Assembly (NCBI RefSeq): GCF_002291445.1
Contig: NZ_CP014137.1
Coordinates: 2,666,001-2,730,000 of the forward strand
Length of the DNA: 64,000 nt
Source: Brenneria goodwinii
GTDB lineage: Bacteria; Pseudomonadota; Gammaproteobacteria; Enterobacterales; Enterobacteriaceae
Direction of reading: 5' to 3'
How positions within the stretch are numbered: position 1 is the stretch's first letter; each line of letters starts with the position of its first letter. The notes under the pieces were generated by a model. The model saw only the letters and a list, made by a program, of their open reading frames with translations. It was not told where the DNA came from and made no database searches. Shown here piece by piece: positions 34,723 through 43,790 of the stretch. The position numbers were made by a program, and so were the translations under genes.

Positions 34723-34864
34723 CTCGTTATCCTGTCTTAATGATATGCGAATTTATTTTATATCCTTCATCTTGCAAATTGCGGGAATGTTGGCTTCCTG
34801 CGCCTTGAAATAGATTGAGAATACAACGGGTGATACATACGGAATCAATAGAAACCATGATTTA

Positions 34865-35926
34865 TCAGGCATTTCCGCGTACACGTAATTTCAATGAAGC
34901 GGCGAAGTCGAGCATGCGATTCAGCGGGATCAACGCCCCCTCTCTCAGTGCGGCATCCACATGGATTTCATGCAGGTCGCCCTTCTGCTCCAGGCCGTTG
35001 GCAATGGCTTCCAACCCGTTCATCGCCATCCAGGGGCAATGCGCGCAGCTACGGCAGGTCGCCCCTTCGCCCGCGGTCGGCGCTTCCAGCAAGGTTTTCC
35101 CCGGGCATGCCTGCTGCATCTTGTAGAAAATACCGCGATCGGTCGCCACAATCATCTCCCGCTGCGGCAGCGTTTTGGCCGCCTGAATCAGCTGACTGGT
35201 GGAACCAACGGCATCGGCCATTTCAACCACGCTCTGCGGCGATTCCGGATGCACCAGAATGGCGGCATCAGGATACAGCGCTTTCATTCTCTTTAGAGCC
35301 TGAGTTTTAAACTCATCATGAACAATGCAGGCGCCCTGCCAGCATAGTACGTCGGCACCAGTCTGCTTTTGCACATAACTCCCCAAGTGGCGATCCGGCG
35401 CCCAGATAATCTTTTTACCCAGACCGTCGAGATGTTCAATCAACTCAACCGCAATACTGGACGTCACCACCCAATCAGCACGCGCCTTTACCGCTGCGGA
35501 GGTATTGGCGTACACCACGACGGTGCGATCGGGATGAGCATCGCAAAAACGGCTAAACTCATCGATCGGGCAACCGAGGTCGAGCGAACATTCAGCCTCC
35601 AGCGTTGGCATCAACACGGTTTTTTCCGGGCTGAGGATCTTCGCCGTTTCGCCCATGAAACGAACGCCCGCGACCAGCAGCGTTGATGCCGGGTGCGTAC
35701 TGCCAAAGCGAGCCATCTCCAGCGAATCGGCAACACAGCCGCCCGTTTCCTCTGCCAGAGCTTGAATTTCCGGATCGGTATAGTAATGCGCCACCATCAC
35801 CGCATTTCTCTGCCGCAGCAGTGTCTTTATCCTGCTACGGTAGTGCTGCTTGGCCTCGGCCGATAATGGCTTTGGCTTTGCAGGAAAAGGATAAATTGCT
35901 TCATTGCTATCAAAAAGGATGCTCAT
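34865..35926 (-). CDS. nadA: Quinolinate synthase
   Basis: Makes quinolinate from iminoaspartate and dihydroxyacetone phosphate in de novo NAD synthesis. 353 residues with a [4Fe-4S] cluster held by three conserved cysteines, visible in AECSLDLGCP, WQGACIVHDEF and TCRSCAHCPWMAMN. MVAHYYTDPEIQALAEETGG is the substrate-binding start of the family. I start at 35926 (MSILFDSNEAIYPFP), not at an ATG 17 codons upstream. A NadR-type operator lies 65 bases before it. Confidence 0.96.
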   Translation of the reverse strand: MSILFDSNEAIYPFPAKPKPLSAEAKQHYRSRIKTLLRQRNAVMVAHYYTDPEIQALAEETGGCVADSLEMARFGSTHPASTLLVAGVRFMGETAKILSPEKTVLMPTLEAECSLDLGCPIDEFSRFCDAHPDRTVVVYANTSAAVKARADWVVTSSIAVELIEHLDGLGKKIIWAPDRHLGSYVQKQTGADVLCWQGACIVHDEFKTQALKRMKALYPDAAILVHPESPQSVVEMADAVGSTSQLIQAAKTLPQREMIVATDRGIFYKMQQACPGKTLLEAPTAGEGATCRSCAHCPWMAMNGLEAIANGLEQKGDLHEIHVDAALREGALIPLNRMLDFAASLKLRVRGNA

Positions 35927-35991
35927 TGTGGGTGTCCATGATGACAACTCAGAAATCTGAAACGGCGAAAGCCGCACGATTCAGGTTGTAT

Positions 35992-36009
35992 TGTTTTTTA
36001 TCCTAAACA
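35992..36009 (-). promoter_or_regulatory. NadR operator of nadA-pnuC
   Basis: TGTTTT-TTATCC-TAAACA matches the NadR consensus TGTTTA-N6-TAAACA with one mismatch. NadR represses nadA-pnuC when NAD is plentiful. A weaker relative (TGTTTA...TAAAACA) is at 36064-36083. The rest of 35927-36237 shows no gene. Confidence 0.75.
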
Positions 36010-36237
36010 AAATAGCGAAAAAAAAGCATGAAGTCGCTCTATTTTTGCGTAAAAACGGCATTTTGTTTATTAGACTTAAAACAAGAATATTGAGTCAGGC
36101 ACAACGCCTTGCGAATCCGGCGAAGATGAACAACCAGGATGTGGATAAGTCAGCCAAAACCTATGGCGACATGGGAAAGCGATTAGGGCACGCCTGAATC
36201 ACAACGTATCAGTGACCCAGGCAAACCATTCACGGCG

Positions 36238-36954
36238 TCAACCAAAAAATCGATGCCAATACAATGAGATAGGAATGACGAGCAGCAACGCCGGCAGAAA
36301 ATTTACGACGGCGAATAATTTAATCTGTGCAATTCGTAACCCAACCGCAATCATGATCAGACCGCCGCAGGCAGAAAAGTCGCCTAATGTAATCACCGTC
36401 ATAAACGGCATTATCAACTTGGCGGAAAAAAACAGTAACGCCTGGATAATAAGCTGAGGAATGGCTATCGACATCACCGCAAAACCAAGCGAGATGGAAA
36501 AAATCAAAGCGGTAAAAATATCCAGAGCGGATTTAATAATCAGTAACTGGTAGTCGCCGCTTAATCCCTCGGTTAATGCCCCGACCACTCCGGTTCCACT
36601 GGCGCAAAACAGCATTATCAGCGCCGTAAAATTCTGCGTGTAGACATCCTGCGGCAAGCGGTGTTCAGGTGTCGGCAGAACACGACTGAGCGCACGTTGG
36701 ATCATTATCCCGGCTCGCTGAACGCCATATTCCATACGACATAACTCACCGACCGCGACGCCAATGATAATCGCCAATGCAACCGCAGGCAGTTGCTGTA
36801 CTTTAACAACCAGCGCCACGCCCATGGCTATCGACACCATGGCAAATGCGGGAGGTAGGCCATCCTGTAACCGCTGGGGGATAAATCGCCGAAGTGCTAT
36901 ACCAAGCCCGCCGCCGATAAGGATAGCCGCGCCATTAATCAAAGGACCGATCAT
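36238..36954 (-). CDS. yqgA: DUF554 membrane protein, YqgA-like
   Basis: 238 residues with about six to seven hydrophobic helices (MIGPLINGAAILIGGGLGIALRRF, ALAIIIGVAVGELC, NFTALIMLFCASGTGVVGALTEGL). These match the DUF554 family, whose E. coli member is YqgA and whose function is unknown. In E. coli yqgA is elsewhere, so its presence between nadA and the tRNA-Lys genes is a local difference. It has no operon partner. Confidence 0.85.
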   Translation of the reverse strand: MIGPLINGAAILIGGGLGIALRRFIPQRLQDGLPPAFAMVSIAMGVALVVKVQQLPAVALAIIIGVAVGELCRMEYGVQRAGIMIQRALSRVLPTPEHRLPQDVYTQNFTALIMLFCASGTGVVGALTEGLSGDYQLLIIKSALDIFTALIFSISLGFAVMSIAIPQLIIQALLFFSAKLIMPFMTVITLGDFSACGGLIMIAVGLRIAQIKLFAVVNFLPALLLVIPISLYWHRFFG

Positions 36955-37099
36955 AACTTTCCCTAACCACTGCTCATACCACGATTAGATAATCCGTCGT
37001 CTCTCAAAGGCGCTACCGTCCATAGCAAGAGCCTAAAGAAATGTAATATACAGCAAACCACGGGATAACGGGAAAATAGGGCCAACGCAGGCGTTGTTA

Positions 37100-37125
37100 A
37101 AAATCGTTCCCGACGATTTTTTCTC
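37100..37125 (-). terminator. Terminator after the tRNA-Lys genes
   Basis: Perfect eight-base-pair stem AAAATCGT / ACGATTTT with a five-base loop and T runs on both sides. It lies downstream of the minus-strand tRNA genes and could also stop transcripts in the other direction. Confidence 0.8.
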
Positions 37126-37191
37126 ACCCGCACGACGTGTGCTACATGAAACTAAGATGATTTATTTTGGGAGAATGGACGATTCAAATAA

Positions 37192-37267
37192 TGGTGGGTC
37201 GTGCAGGATTCGAACCTGCGACCAATTGATTAAAAGTCAACTGCTCTACCAACTGAGCTAACGACCC
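37192..37267 (-). tRNA. tRNA-Lys (anticodon TTT)
   Basis: 76 bases including an encoded CCA. The minus strand begins GGGTCGTTAGCTCAGTTGG, the anticodon loop is CTTTTAA, and the T arm is GGTTCGAATCC. Acceptor arm GGGTCGT/ACGACCC pairs fully. It is identical by eye to the second copy at 37466-37541. Confidence 0.98.
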
Positions 37268-37307
37268 GCAATGCGGAATTACTGAGGATAAATCTGCTAC
37301 TAAAACT

Positions 37308-37451
37308 TAATTCTGAAATTGGTGGGTCGTGCAGGATGACTCGGCCTCCGGCCTCGCCCTTCGGGTCAACGCTGTCGCGTTGCTCAAAATCGATGGAGCC
37401 GATTTTGTCGAACCTTTTCGGTTCTCATCCTTTACGATTTAAAACCAGTTT
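37308..37451 (-). repeat. tRNA-Lys 3'-end duplicate with palindromic spacer
   Basis: The phrase TTAATTCTGAAATTGGTGGG and the following TCGTGCAGGAT occur both at the 3' boundary of the intact tRNA at 37466 and again at 37309-37339. The second copy therefore carries the last 20 or so bases of tRNA-Lys with no tRNA body. The sequence attached to it is a run of short hairpins: CGGCCTCCGGCC, CCCTTCGGG, CAACGC/GCGTTG and AAAATCG/CGATTTT. This then gives way to TCGAACC, a phrase found in the tRNA T arm. It is a non-coding repeat built on a tRNA end. Confidence 0.8.
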
Positions 37452-37465
37452 CTTAATTCTGAAAT

Positions 37466-37541
37466 TGGTGGGTCGTGCAGGATTCGAACCTGCGACCAAT
37501 TGATTAAAAGTCAACTGCTCTACCAACTGAGCTAACGACCC
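37466..37541 (-). tRNA. tRNA-Lys (anticodon TTT)
   Basis: Same 76-base sequence as 37192-37267, with encoded CCA. It follows cpoB on the same strand, as lysT follows ybgF in E. coli. The E. coli cluster also has tRNA-Val genes, and none is present here. Confidence 0.98.
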
Positions 37542-37715
37542 AAATTTCATGCTGCTTTAGCGTCTTGCGCTTGCCTTGGCAACGGCGGCATATATTACTA
37601 ATTTAAATTTTCAGCGCAACCTATTTTCCATAAAAATGACCTAACTGCTTATTCTTCAAACGTTCAGGCACAAAAATCGCGCATAAAGAGCAACTTTTGT
37701 ACCCGAAGGAAAAGA

Positions 37716-38492
37716 TCACGATGCGGAAAGGCGTTTCTGAGCCTGTTTGGCGCTTTCAGTATTGGGATACATTTTTACCACCTGCTGGTAAACGGCTTTG
37801 GCCTTATCCGCCTGACCTTTTTCCTGCATGATCACCCCAACCTTCAGCAAGGCTTCGGCGCTTTTGGGCGATTTAGGGTAGTTTTTTACTACGTTGGCAA
37901 AATAGTAGGCCGCATCATCCTTTTTACCCTTGTTGTAATTCAACTGTCCCAACCAGTAGTTGGCATTGGGTTGATAAGTTGAATCCGGGTATTTTTTGAC
38001 GAAAGCCTGAAATGCGTTGATAGCCTGATCGTACTGTTTTTTCTCCAGTACCAGGGCAACAGCTTCATTGTAATCACTATTCGCATCACCGGTACTGGCC
38101 GGCGCGGCGCTATTATCAGCGCCAGCATCCGCATTTGCCCCAGGCGTACCCTGGGCTGGCGTTGCAGCGGAAGACGATGATGAACTTAGTCCATCAATTT
38201 GCTGATAGATCTGTTTTTGCCGTTCAACAACCTGATTCAGCTGATACTGGCTTTCCTGAATCTGCCCGCGCAGATTATCAATATCACGCTGCGTATCGGA
38301 GAGCTGTTGCTGAAGTTGGGTTAAAACCTGGCTGTGAGCGTTAGAAATCCGCTCCAATTGCGTGACTCGATCATCTACCGAGCCTGAGCCGACATTACTG
38401 ATTGGCGCTGCCTGGACGGTAGCGGCCCAGGGGGCCGCTACGCCAACCAGTAACGACAGACCCAATAAGCGATGTCTGAAGTTACTGCTCAT
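37716..38492 (-). CDS. cpoB: Cell division coordinator CpoB (YbgF)
   Basis: A periplasmic protein linking Tol-Pal to PBP1B during septal wall synthesis. 258 residues: signal peptide (LLGLSLLVGVAAPWAATVQA), a trimerising coiled coil (VTQLERISNAHSQVLTQLQQ on to residue ~100), an Ala/Ser-rich linker and a C-terminal TPR domain (AFQAFVKKYPDSTYQPNANYWLGQ and two further repeats). It lies nine bases after pal in the tol operon. Confidence 0.94.
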   Translation of the reverse strand: MSSNFRHRLLGLSLLVGVAAPWAATVQAAPISNVGSGSVDDRVTQLERISNAHSQVLTQLQQQLSDTQRDIDNLRGQIQESQYQLNQVVERQKQIYQQIDGLSSSSSSAATPAQGTPGANADAGADNSAAPASTGDANSDYNEAVALVLEKKQYDQAINAFQAFVKKYPDSTYQPNANYWLGQLNYNKGKKDDAAYYFANVVKNYPKSPKSAEALLKVGVIMQEKGQADKAKAVYQQVVKMYPNTESAKQAQKRLSAS

Positions 38493-38501
38493 GCGATTCT
38501 C

Positions 38502-39011
38502 TTAATAGACCAGAACGGCACGACGGTTTTTGGCATATGCCGCTTCGTCATGACCCAGAACGGCCGGTTTTTCTTTACCGTAAGATACGATAGAGATTTG
38601 ATCAGAAGAAACGCCTTTACCCTGCAGGTACATTTGCACCGCATTGGCACGACGTTCACCCAGAGCAATGTTATATTCCGGCGTACCGCGTTCATCCGCA
38701 TGACCTTCGATGGTCACTTTGTAAGACGGGTTGCTACGCAGGAATGCGGCGTGCGCGTCCAGCATTTGGGCGAAATCAGAGCGGATATCGTACTTATCCA
38801 GATCGAAGTATACGATATTGTTACGCTGTAATTCCTGCATCTGCAGACGAGCCTGCTCAGAAGAAGAGGCGCCGCCATTCTCAAAACCGCTACCGTCAGC
38901 AGCACCGATGGAAGATTGGTCACTGCCCGCATTCTTATTAGAACTACATGCGGCAACTGCCAGTACCGGCAGAGCCAACATCAGGCCTTTCAGCACTTTA
39001 TTGAATTGCAT
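38502..39011 (-). CDS. pal: Peptidoglycan-associated lipoprotein Pal
   Basis: An outer-membrane lipoprotein that binds peptidoglycan and TolB. 169 residues. The lipobox is LAVAAC with the lipidated Cys at 22, followed by SSNKNAG. The C-terminal OmpA-like domain contains VTIEGHADERGTPEYNIALGERRANAV, which binds diaminopimelate. It is 40 bases after tolB. Confidence 0.96.
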   Translation of the reverse strand: MQFNKVLKGLMLALPVLAVAACSSNKNAGSDQSSIGAADGSGFENGGASSSEQARLQMQELQRNNIVYFDLDKYDIRSDFAQMLDAHAAFLRSNPSYKVTIEGHADERGTPEYNIALGERRANAVQMYLQGKGVSSDQISIVSYGKEKPAVLGHDEAAYAKNRRAVLVY

Positions 39012-39051
39012 CTCTTTGTGTCCTTAAATAGTTTATTGTACATATCTGCAC

Positions 39052-40344
39052 TTATAGATACGGCGACCAGGCAGGCGATTTAACCTGTCCATCAGTGGCC
39101 GGAAGACGCGCTTTGAAACGCCCATCAGTCGAAACTATCTGTAACACGGAACCCAGCCCTTGTTTAGAGCTATAGATAACCATGGTGCCATTAGGTGCGA
39201 TACTTGGCGTTTCGTCCAGGAACGTGTCCGTTAATACTTGCACGGCCCCCGTTTCCAGATCCTGCTTGGCAATATGCTGAACTCCGCTATTGGAACTCAC
39301 CATTACCAGAAATTTACCGTCGGCGCTCACTTCAGAGTCCTGATTTTGGGCACCTTCCCAAGTCAGACGTTGAGGCGAACCGCCGTTCACATTCATTTTA
39401 TAAACCTGGGGACGTCCAGCCTGATCCGAAGTATAGGCCAAGGTCTGGCTATCCGGGAACCAGCTAGGTTCCGTGTTGTTGCTGCGTCCGTCGGTTATCT
39501 GGCTCATTTGACCAGAAGCCAGATTCATCACATACAAATTCAGACTGCCGCTCTTGGACAATGCAAACGCCAGTTTGCTGCCGTCTGGTGAAAACGACGG
39601 CGCGCCGTTATGACGCGGGAACGAAGCAACCTGTCTGATAGCGCCGTTTGCCAACGTTTGGATAACCAGTGCGGAACGGCCGCTTTCGAACGTCACATAG
39701 GCCAGTTTGCTGCCATCCGGCGACCAGGTTGGCGACATTAACGGCTCCGGAGAACGATGAACCGTAAACTGGTTGTAACCATCATAGTCCGATACGCGCA
39801 ATTCATAAGGGAACTGACCGCCGTTGGTTTGCACCACATAGGCGATACGCGTGCGGAACGCGCCCTTGATGCCGGTCAGTTTTTCAAAAGCCTCATCACT
39901 GGCGGTATGTGCGGCATAACGCAACCACTGCTTCGTTACCTTGAACTGGTTCTGCGCTAATACGCTCCCCGGATTACCGGAGGTATCAACCAGTTGGTAA
40001 GAAATAACGTAGCTGCCGTCAGCGCTGGGCTGTACCTGGCCAACAATAACCGCATCGATACCCAGGGCGGTCCAGGCTGCTGGCGTCACTTCCGATGCGG
40101 TAGCCGGTTGCTGAGGCATACGACTGGCATCAATAGGATTGAATTTACCGCTGTTGCGCAAATCGGCGCCGACAATACCGCCGATGTCTTCAGGCGCTGA
40201 ACCCGGCCCCGCCCATTTAAAAGGGACGACGCCGATGGGGCGCGCGGAGTCCACCCCTTGGGTAATCTCTATGCGTACTTCGGCATGCAGCACCGTTGCC
40301 CACAGCATTAAAAGACTTAATGCGACTTTAAGTACCTGCTTCAT
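39052..40344 (-). CDS. tolB: Tol-Pal system protein TolB
   Basis: A periplasmic protein of 430 residues that shuttles between Pal and TolA. Signal peptide LSLLMLWATVLHA precedes EVRIEITQGVD. An N-terminal domain (to about 165) is followed by a six-bladed propeller with repeated SPDGSKLAY/F and SWFPDSQTLAYTSD elements. 138 bases separate it from tolA, enough for an internal promoter or processing site. Confidence 0.96.
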   Translation of the reverse strand: MKQVLKVALSLLMLWATVLHAEVRIEITQGVDSARPIGVVPFKWAGPGSAPEDIGGIVGADLRNSGKFNPIDASRMPQQPATASEVTPAAWTALGIDAVIVGQVQPSADGSYVISYQLVDTSGNPGSVLAQNQFKVTKQWLRYAAHTASDEAFEKLTGIKGAFRTRIAYVVQTNGGQFPYELRVSDYDGYNQFTVHRSPEPLMSPTWSPDGSKLAYVTFESGRSALVIQTLANGAIRQVASFPRHNGAPSFSPDGSKLAFALSKSGSLNLYVMNLASGQMSQITDGRSNNTEPSWFPDSQTLAYTSDQAGRPQVYKMNVNGGSPQRLTWEGAQNQDSEVSADGKFLVMVSSNSGVQHIAKQDLETGAVQVLTDTFLDETPSIAPNGTMVIYSSKQGLGSVLQIVSTDGRFKARLPATDGQVKSPAWSPYL

Positions 40345-40482
40345 TTAATCTCCCTTATCCAGACGCAATGTCTGCGATAATTAGCAGAATTTTAACAAAA
40401 ACAAACCAATGTCAACAAAACACTATAACCTGGTTTGTTTACCATAGTAATAATCTTAAACCTATATCGGTAAACAGCCCGG

Positions 40483-41652
40483 TTACTGCGGTTTAAAGTC
40501 TATCGGCGCATTTTTGAAAGCCTCATAAACATCTGAACTTGGCGGTTTCGGGATCCTCGCCTGCTTTGCCGCTGCAATCGCAGCCTGACACAAGGCAGGA
40601 TCGCCGCCTTCAGCATTCACATCGATCAGCAAGCCATCCGGAGCAAGCTTGATACGCAATGTGCAAGTCCGTCCTTTATAAAGCTGCCAATCATAAAACT
40701 TGTTTTGGATCGCCGCCCGAACCTGGCTGCCATAGCTATCCAATGCCGCGCCGGACGCGCCGCTGCGACTGTTGTTTCCAGCACCGGCCGGCGCACCGCC
40801 GCCTGATTTGGGCGCATTTTTGGATGAGGCCAATCCGCCCAGCAAATCATCAACGGCGCTATCCTGCTTAGCCGCCTCCGCTGCCGCTCTCTTTTTCTCA
40901 TCGGCCGCTTTTTTGGCTGCTGCGGCGGCTTCCGCCTTCTTCGCTGCCTCAGCCGCTGCCTTTTGCTTAGCCGCTTCCGCCGCTGTCTTTTGTTTGGCTA
41001 ACTCGGCGGCTTTTGCCGCTTCCGCTTTAGCGGCTTCGTCCGCTTTCTGCTTGGCTGCCGCCGCAGCAGCGGCTTTGGCTTCCTCTTCGGCTTTTTTCTT
41101 TGCAGCGGCGGCGGCCGCCGCTTGCCGCTGAATTTCTTCTTCGGCTTTTCTCTTTGCTTCAGCCGCGGCTTTCGCCTGTTGTTCCGCTTCGGCCTTTGCT
41201 TTCGCCGCCGCCGCTTCAGCCTGTTTCTGCTGCTCTTTAGCCTGTTGCGCGGCCTCTTCAGCCTGTTTGCGCTGCTGCTCCTGCGCCAACGTCTGTTGTT
41301 TAGCCTCTTCCTGTGCCTGCAGGCGCTCTTTTTCCAACTCTTTCAACCGCTGTTGTTCCGCCGCCTGCTTCTGCTGCAGTTCTTCAGCCTGCTGTTCGGC
41401 CTGTTTCTTGCGTAACTGCTCGGCACGCTGAGCGTCGCTTTGCTGCTGTTGCTGACGGTTGTATTGCTCGACAACGGCACTAGGATCGACCATGACGGCA
41501 TCAATTGATGAGCCGCCTCCGCCGCCTCCGCTGGCATCCATCGTTTGAGTAAACGAACTCCAGACCAGCAAAGCAATCAGTATGACATGCAGAACGGCCG
41601 AAATAATCACGGCACGTTTCAACTTGTCGTTTTGTTCGGTTGCTTTTAGCAC
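40483..41652 (-). CDS. tolA: Tol-Pal system protein TolA
   Basis: The envelope-spanning link between TolQR and TolB/Pal. 389 residues against 421 in E. coli. It has one N-terminal helix (AVIISAVLHVILIALLVWSS), a Gly-rich hinge (SGGGGGGSS), a long helical domain of Gln- then Ala/Lys/Glu-rich repeats (about 60-270) and a globular C-terminal domain (DSYGSQVRAAIQNKFYDWQLY, with two Cys in TCTLRIKL and PALCQAAI). The start codon is GTG. The shorter helical region accounts for the length difference. Confidence 0.95.
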   Translation of the reverse strand: MLKATEQNDKLKRAVIISAVLHVILIALLVWSSFTQTMDASGGGGGGSSIDAVMVDPSAVVEQYNRQQQQQSDAQRAEQLRKKQAEQQAEELQQKQAAEQQRLKELEKERLQAQEEAKQQTLAQEQQRKQAEEAAQQAKEQQKQAEAAAAKAKAEAEQQAKAAAEAKRKAEEEIQRQAAAAAAAKKKAEEEAKAAAAAAAKQKADEAAKAEAAKAAELAKQKTAAEAAKQKAAAEAAKKAEAAAAAKKAADEKKRAAAEAAKQDSAVDDLLGGLASSKNAPKSGGGAPAGAGNNSRSGASGAALDSYGSQVRAAIQNKFYDWQLYKGRTCTLRIKLAPDGLLIDVNAEGGDPALCQAAIAAAKQARIPKPPSSDVYEAFKNAPIDFKPQ

Positions 41653-41708
41653 AATCGATTCCCAAAAACAGTATTGCCAGAAATATACCCGACGTTCATC
41701 TCGCTGAT

Positions 41709-42134
41709 TCAGATCGGTTGCGTCATCAGCCCAACGGATTTCACCCCGGCCTGGTGCAACAGGTTCAGTGCTTTAATAATTTCATCATAAGGAACATCTT
41801 TTGCACCGCCAATCAAAAATACCGCCTTCGGGTTTGCCGCCAGACGCGCCTGAGCTTCAGCAACCACCTGTTCCGCCGGCAGTTGGTCCATCCGTTGCTG
41901 TTCAATGACCAGGCTGTATTGTCCGACGCCTGATACTTCAACAATCACCGGAGGGTTATCATTACTGGAAACCGTTTGGGAATCCGTTGCCTCCGGCAGA
42001 TCAACTTCAACGCTCTGCGTGATAATCGGTGCGGTTGCCATGAAGATCAACAGCAGCACCAACAGCACATCCAGCAGCGGAACAATGTTGATTTCGGACT
42101 TCAGTTCACGACGACCTCTGCGTAGTCGAGCCAT
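41709..42134 (-). CDS. tolR: Tol-Pal system protein TolR
   Basis: 141 residues, an ExbD-type stator-associated protein. One membrane helix contains the proton-pathway aspartate (INIVPLLDVLLVLLLIFMATAP, Asp near 22-23), followed by a periplasmic domain. It works with TolQ to energise TolA. It starts 12 bases after tolQ. Confidence 0.96.
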   Translation of the reverse strand: MARLRRGRRELKSEINIVPLLDVLLVLLLIFMATAPIITQSVEVDLPEATDSQTVSSNDNPPVIVEVSGVGQYSLVIEQQRMDQLPAEQVVAEAQARLAANPKAVFLIGGAKDVPYDEIIKALNLLHQAGVKSVGLMTQPI

Positions 42135-42146
42135 GATCCCCCCTGA

Positions 42147-42833
42147 TTATTTACTGCTATCGCTGGAGAAAGCCTGACGATGCAGGATGGCAAGGAACTC
42201 TTCCATAAAGTTATCGTAATTCTGTTCCAGCTTGTTTACCCGCTGATTAAGGCGGTTATACGCCATAACGGCGGGAATCGCCGCAAACAGACCGATAGCC
42301 GTCGCAATCAACGCTTCAGCGATACCAGGCGCAACCATTTGTAACGTTGCCTGCTTCACCGCGCCCAACGCGATAAACGCGTGCATAATGCCCCAAACGG
42401 TGCCAAACAGGCCGATATACGGACTGATGGACCCCACGGTGCCCAGAAACGGGATGTGCGTTTCCAATGCTTCCAGCTCACGATTCATGGAAATGCGCAT
42501 CGCCCGGGATGCGCCTTCGACGACCGCCTCCGGCGCATGGCTGTTCGCTCGATGCAGACGTGCAAACTCTTTGAACCCGGAATAAAAGATTTGTTCTGTT
42601 CCCGTCAGCATATCGCGGCGGGTCTGGCTTTCCTGATACAAACGAGACAGCTCGATACCCGACCAAAATTTATCTTCGAATGCTTCCGCATCACGCGTCG
42701 CCGCATTCAGGATTCGGGTTCGCTGGATGATAATCGCCCAGGAAGCTATGGAAAAACAGATTAAAATCAGCATGATTAGTTTGACCAGAAGGCTTGCCTT
42801 CAGGAACAAATCAAGAATGTTCATGTCAGTCAC
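42147..42833 (-). CDS. tolQ: Tol-Pal system protein TolQ
   Basis: 228 residues, an ExbB/MotA-type proton-channel subunit with three helices: LLVKLIMLILICFSIASWAIII, the SISPYIGLFGTVWGIMHAF region and AEALIATAIGLFAAIPAVMAYN. The start is GTG (GTG-ACT-GAC-ATG), overlapping the ybgC stop as GTGA, the arrangement known in E. coli. Confidence 0.96.
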   Translation of the reverse strand: MTDMNILDLFLKASLLVKLIMLILICFSIASWAIIIQRTRILNAATRDAEAFEDKFWSGIELSRLYQESQTRRDMLTGTEQIFYSGFKEFARLHRANSHAPEAVVEGASRAMRISMNRELEALETHIPFLGTVGSISPYIGLFGTVWGIMHAFIALGAVKQATLQMVAPGIAEALIATAIGLFAAIPAVMAYNRLNQRVNKLEQNYDNFMEEFLAILHRQAFSSDSSK

Positions 42834-43234
42834 TGCTTAAACTCCGCGACAATAGACTTAGGAAGCGCGATGGGCTTCATTTGATGTGGATCGATACATG
42901 CGATCAAAACGTCAGCCTGACTCAGTAATTTGCCATCTGAATTAAGAATGCGCTGTAAAAAAGTCAGAGAGGCGCCACGTATCGAAACGATTTCGCTTTG
43001 CACCTCCAACAGATCGTCAAGACGCGCTGGAGCATAATACTCCACCGCCATTCGGCGAACGGCAAAAGCGACATGCTCACTCATTAAGGCTTGCTGATGA
43101 AAATTGTGTTCACGCAACATTTCTGTCCTCGCCCTTTCATAAAAGGCGATATAGCGTGCATGATAGACAACACCACCTGCATCAGTGTCTTCAAAGTAGA
43201 CCCGAACTGGCCAGCAGAACAACGTATTACTCAC
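42830..43234 (-). CDS. ybgC: Acyl-CoA thioesterase YbgC
   Basis: 134 residues with the 4-hydroxybenzoyl-CoA thioesterase (hotdog) fold. The active-site segment is VYFEDTDAGGVVYHARYIAFYERARTE, with the catalytic Asp in DTDAGG. E. coli YbgC hydrolyses acyl-CoA and is the first gene of the tol operon. I choose the GTG at 43234 (VSNTLFCWPVRV), which gives exactly the E. coli length; the in-frame ATGs upstream add residues without homology. Confidence 0.92.
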   Translation of the reverse strand: MSNTLFCWPVRVYFEDTDAGGVVYHARYIAFYERARTEMLREHNFHQQALMSEHVAFAVRRMAVEYYAPARLDDLLEVQSEIVSIRGASLTFLQRILNSDGKLLSQADVLIACIDPHQMKPIALPKSIVAEFKQ

Positions 43235-43321
43235 TCTACATCCCGGCAATGCTATAAACATCGCTACTATACGCAAGAGAAATGAGGTTGGGAATGGATT
43301 GCAACAATGGAAAGAAAATAA

Positions 43322-43345
43322 TTATGGGTTGCAGGCAACCCATAA
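43322..43345 (-). terminator. Terminator after ybgE
   Basis: A ten-base-pair perfect stem TTATGGGTTG / CAACCCATAA with a four-base loop, followed on the minus strand by TTATTTTC. It separates the cyd and tol operons. Confidence 0.8.
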
Positions 43346-43367
43346 CCAAATGGAATAGACGATAGGG

Positions 43368-43661
43368 CTAACGGAAGAAATGGTAGAGTCCGAGCGCCAG
43401 GATCGCCAGGGCCGGAAGCGGACTGAAAAACGCCCGCCAGCGCAGCCGCCGAGGGCGGAATCCGACGCCATGAACAACCCCCGCACAAACGGCCCAAATC
43501 AGCAGAAAACCCTGCCAGACCGCGAGTTCGCTGGTTCTTGCCGCAAAACGGGAAGGATCCCAGAAAACGCATCCGGCAGCCGCCAGCGCCATGATAAGGG
43601 AAAGAGCCCGAAGCGGGCTCTTATCCATCAAACGATACAACCTATCGACCAAATCACTCAT
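43368..43661 (-). CDS. ybgE: Cyd operon membrane protein YbgE
   Basis: 97 residues with three predicted helices (ALSLIMALAAAGCVFWDP, WQGFLLIWAVCAGVVHGVGF, FFSPLPALAILALGLYHFF). It matches the YbgE family, which is always beside cytochrome bd genes and whose exact role is unknown. Its ATG overlaps the cydX stop (ATGA). Confidence 0.92.
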   Translation of the reverse strand: MSDLVDRLYRLMDKSPLRALSLIMALAAAGCVFWDPSRFAARTSELAVWQGFLLIWAVCAGVVHGVGFRPRRLRWRAFFSPLPALAILALGLYHFFR

Positions 43662-43774
43662 TGAGTTTCATCTTCGGTCTTTTGACTTGCCTCGCTCTGC
43701 TCAAGCGCCAGGGCTGTAATGATCCCCAGTGAACAAGCAAGAAGCGTTCCGAGTATCCAGGCAAAATACCACAT
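43658..43774 (-). CDS. cydX: Cytochrome bd-I small subunit CydX
   Basis: A 38-residue protein, MWYFAWILGTLLACSLGIIT followed by ALALEQSEASQKTEDETQ. One membrane helix and the N-terminal MWYFAWILG are diagnostic of CydX, which stabilises the hemes of CydAB. The gene begins 16 bases after cydB. Confidence 0.95.
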   Translation of the reverse strand: MWYFAWILGTLLACSLGIITALALEQSEASQKTEDETQ

Positions 43775-43790
43775 AAATTAAGCTCCTTAC

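Noticed and set aside
40659..41415. Long open frames antisense to tolA
   Set aside because: They mirror the Ala/Lys/Glu repeats of TolA as Leu/Phe- or Ala/Ser-rich strings, a composition effect on the opposite strand.
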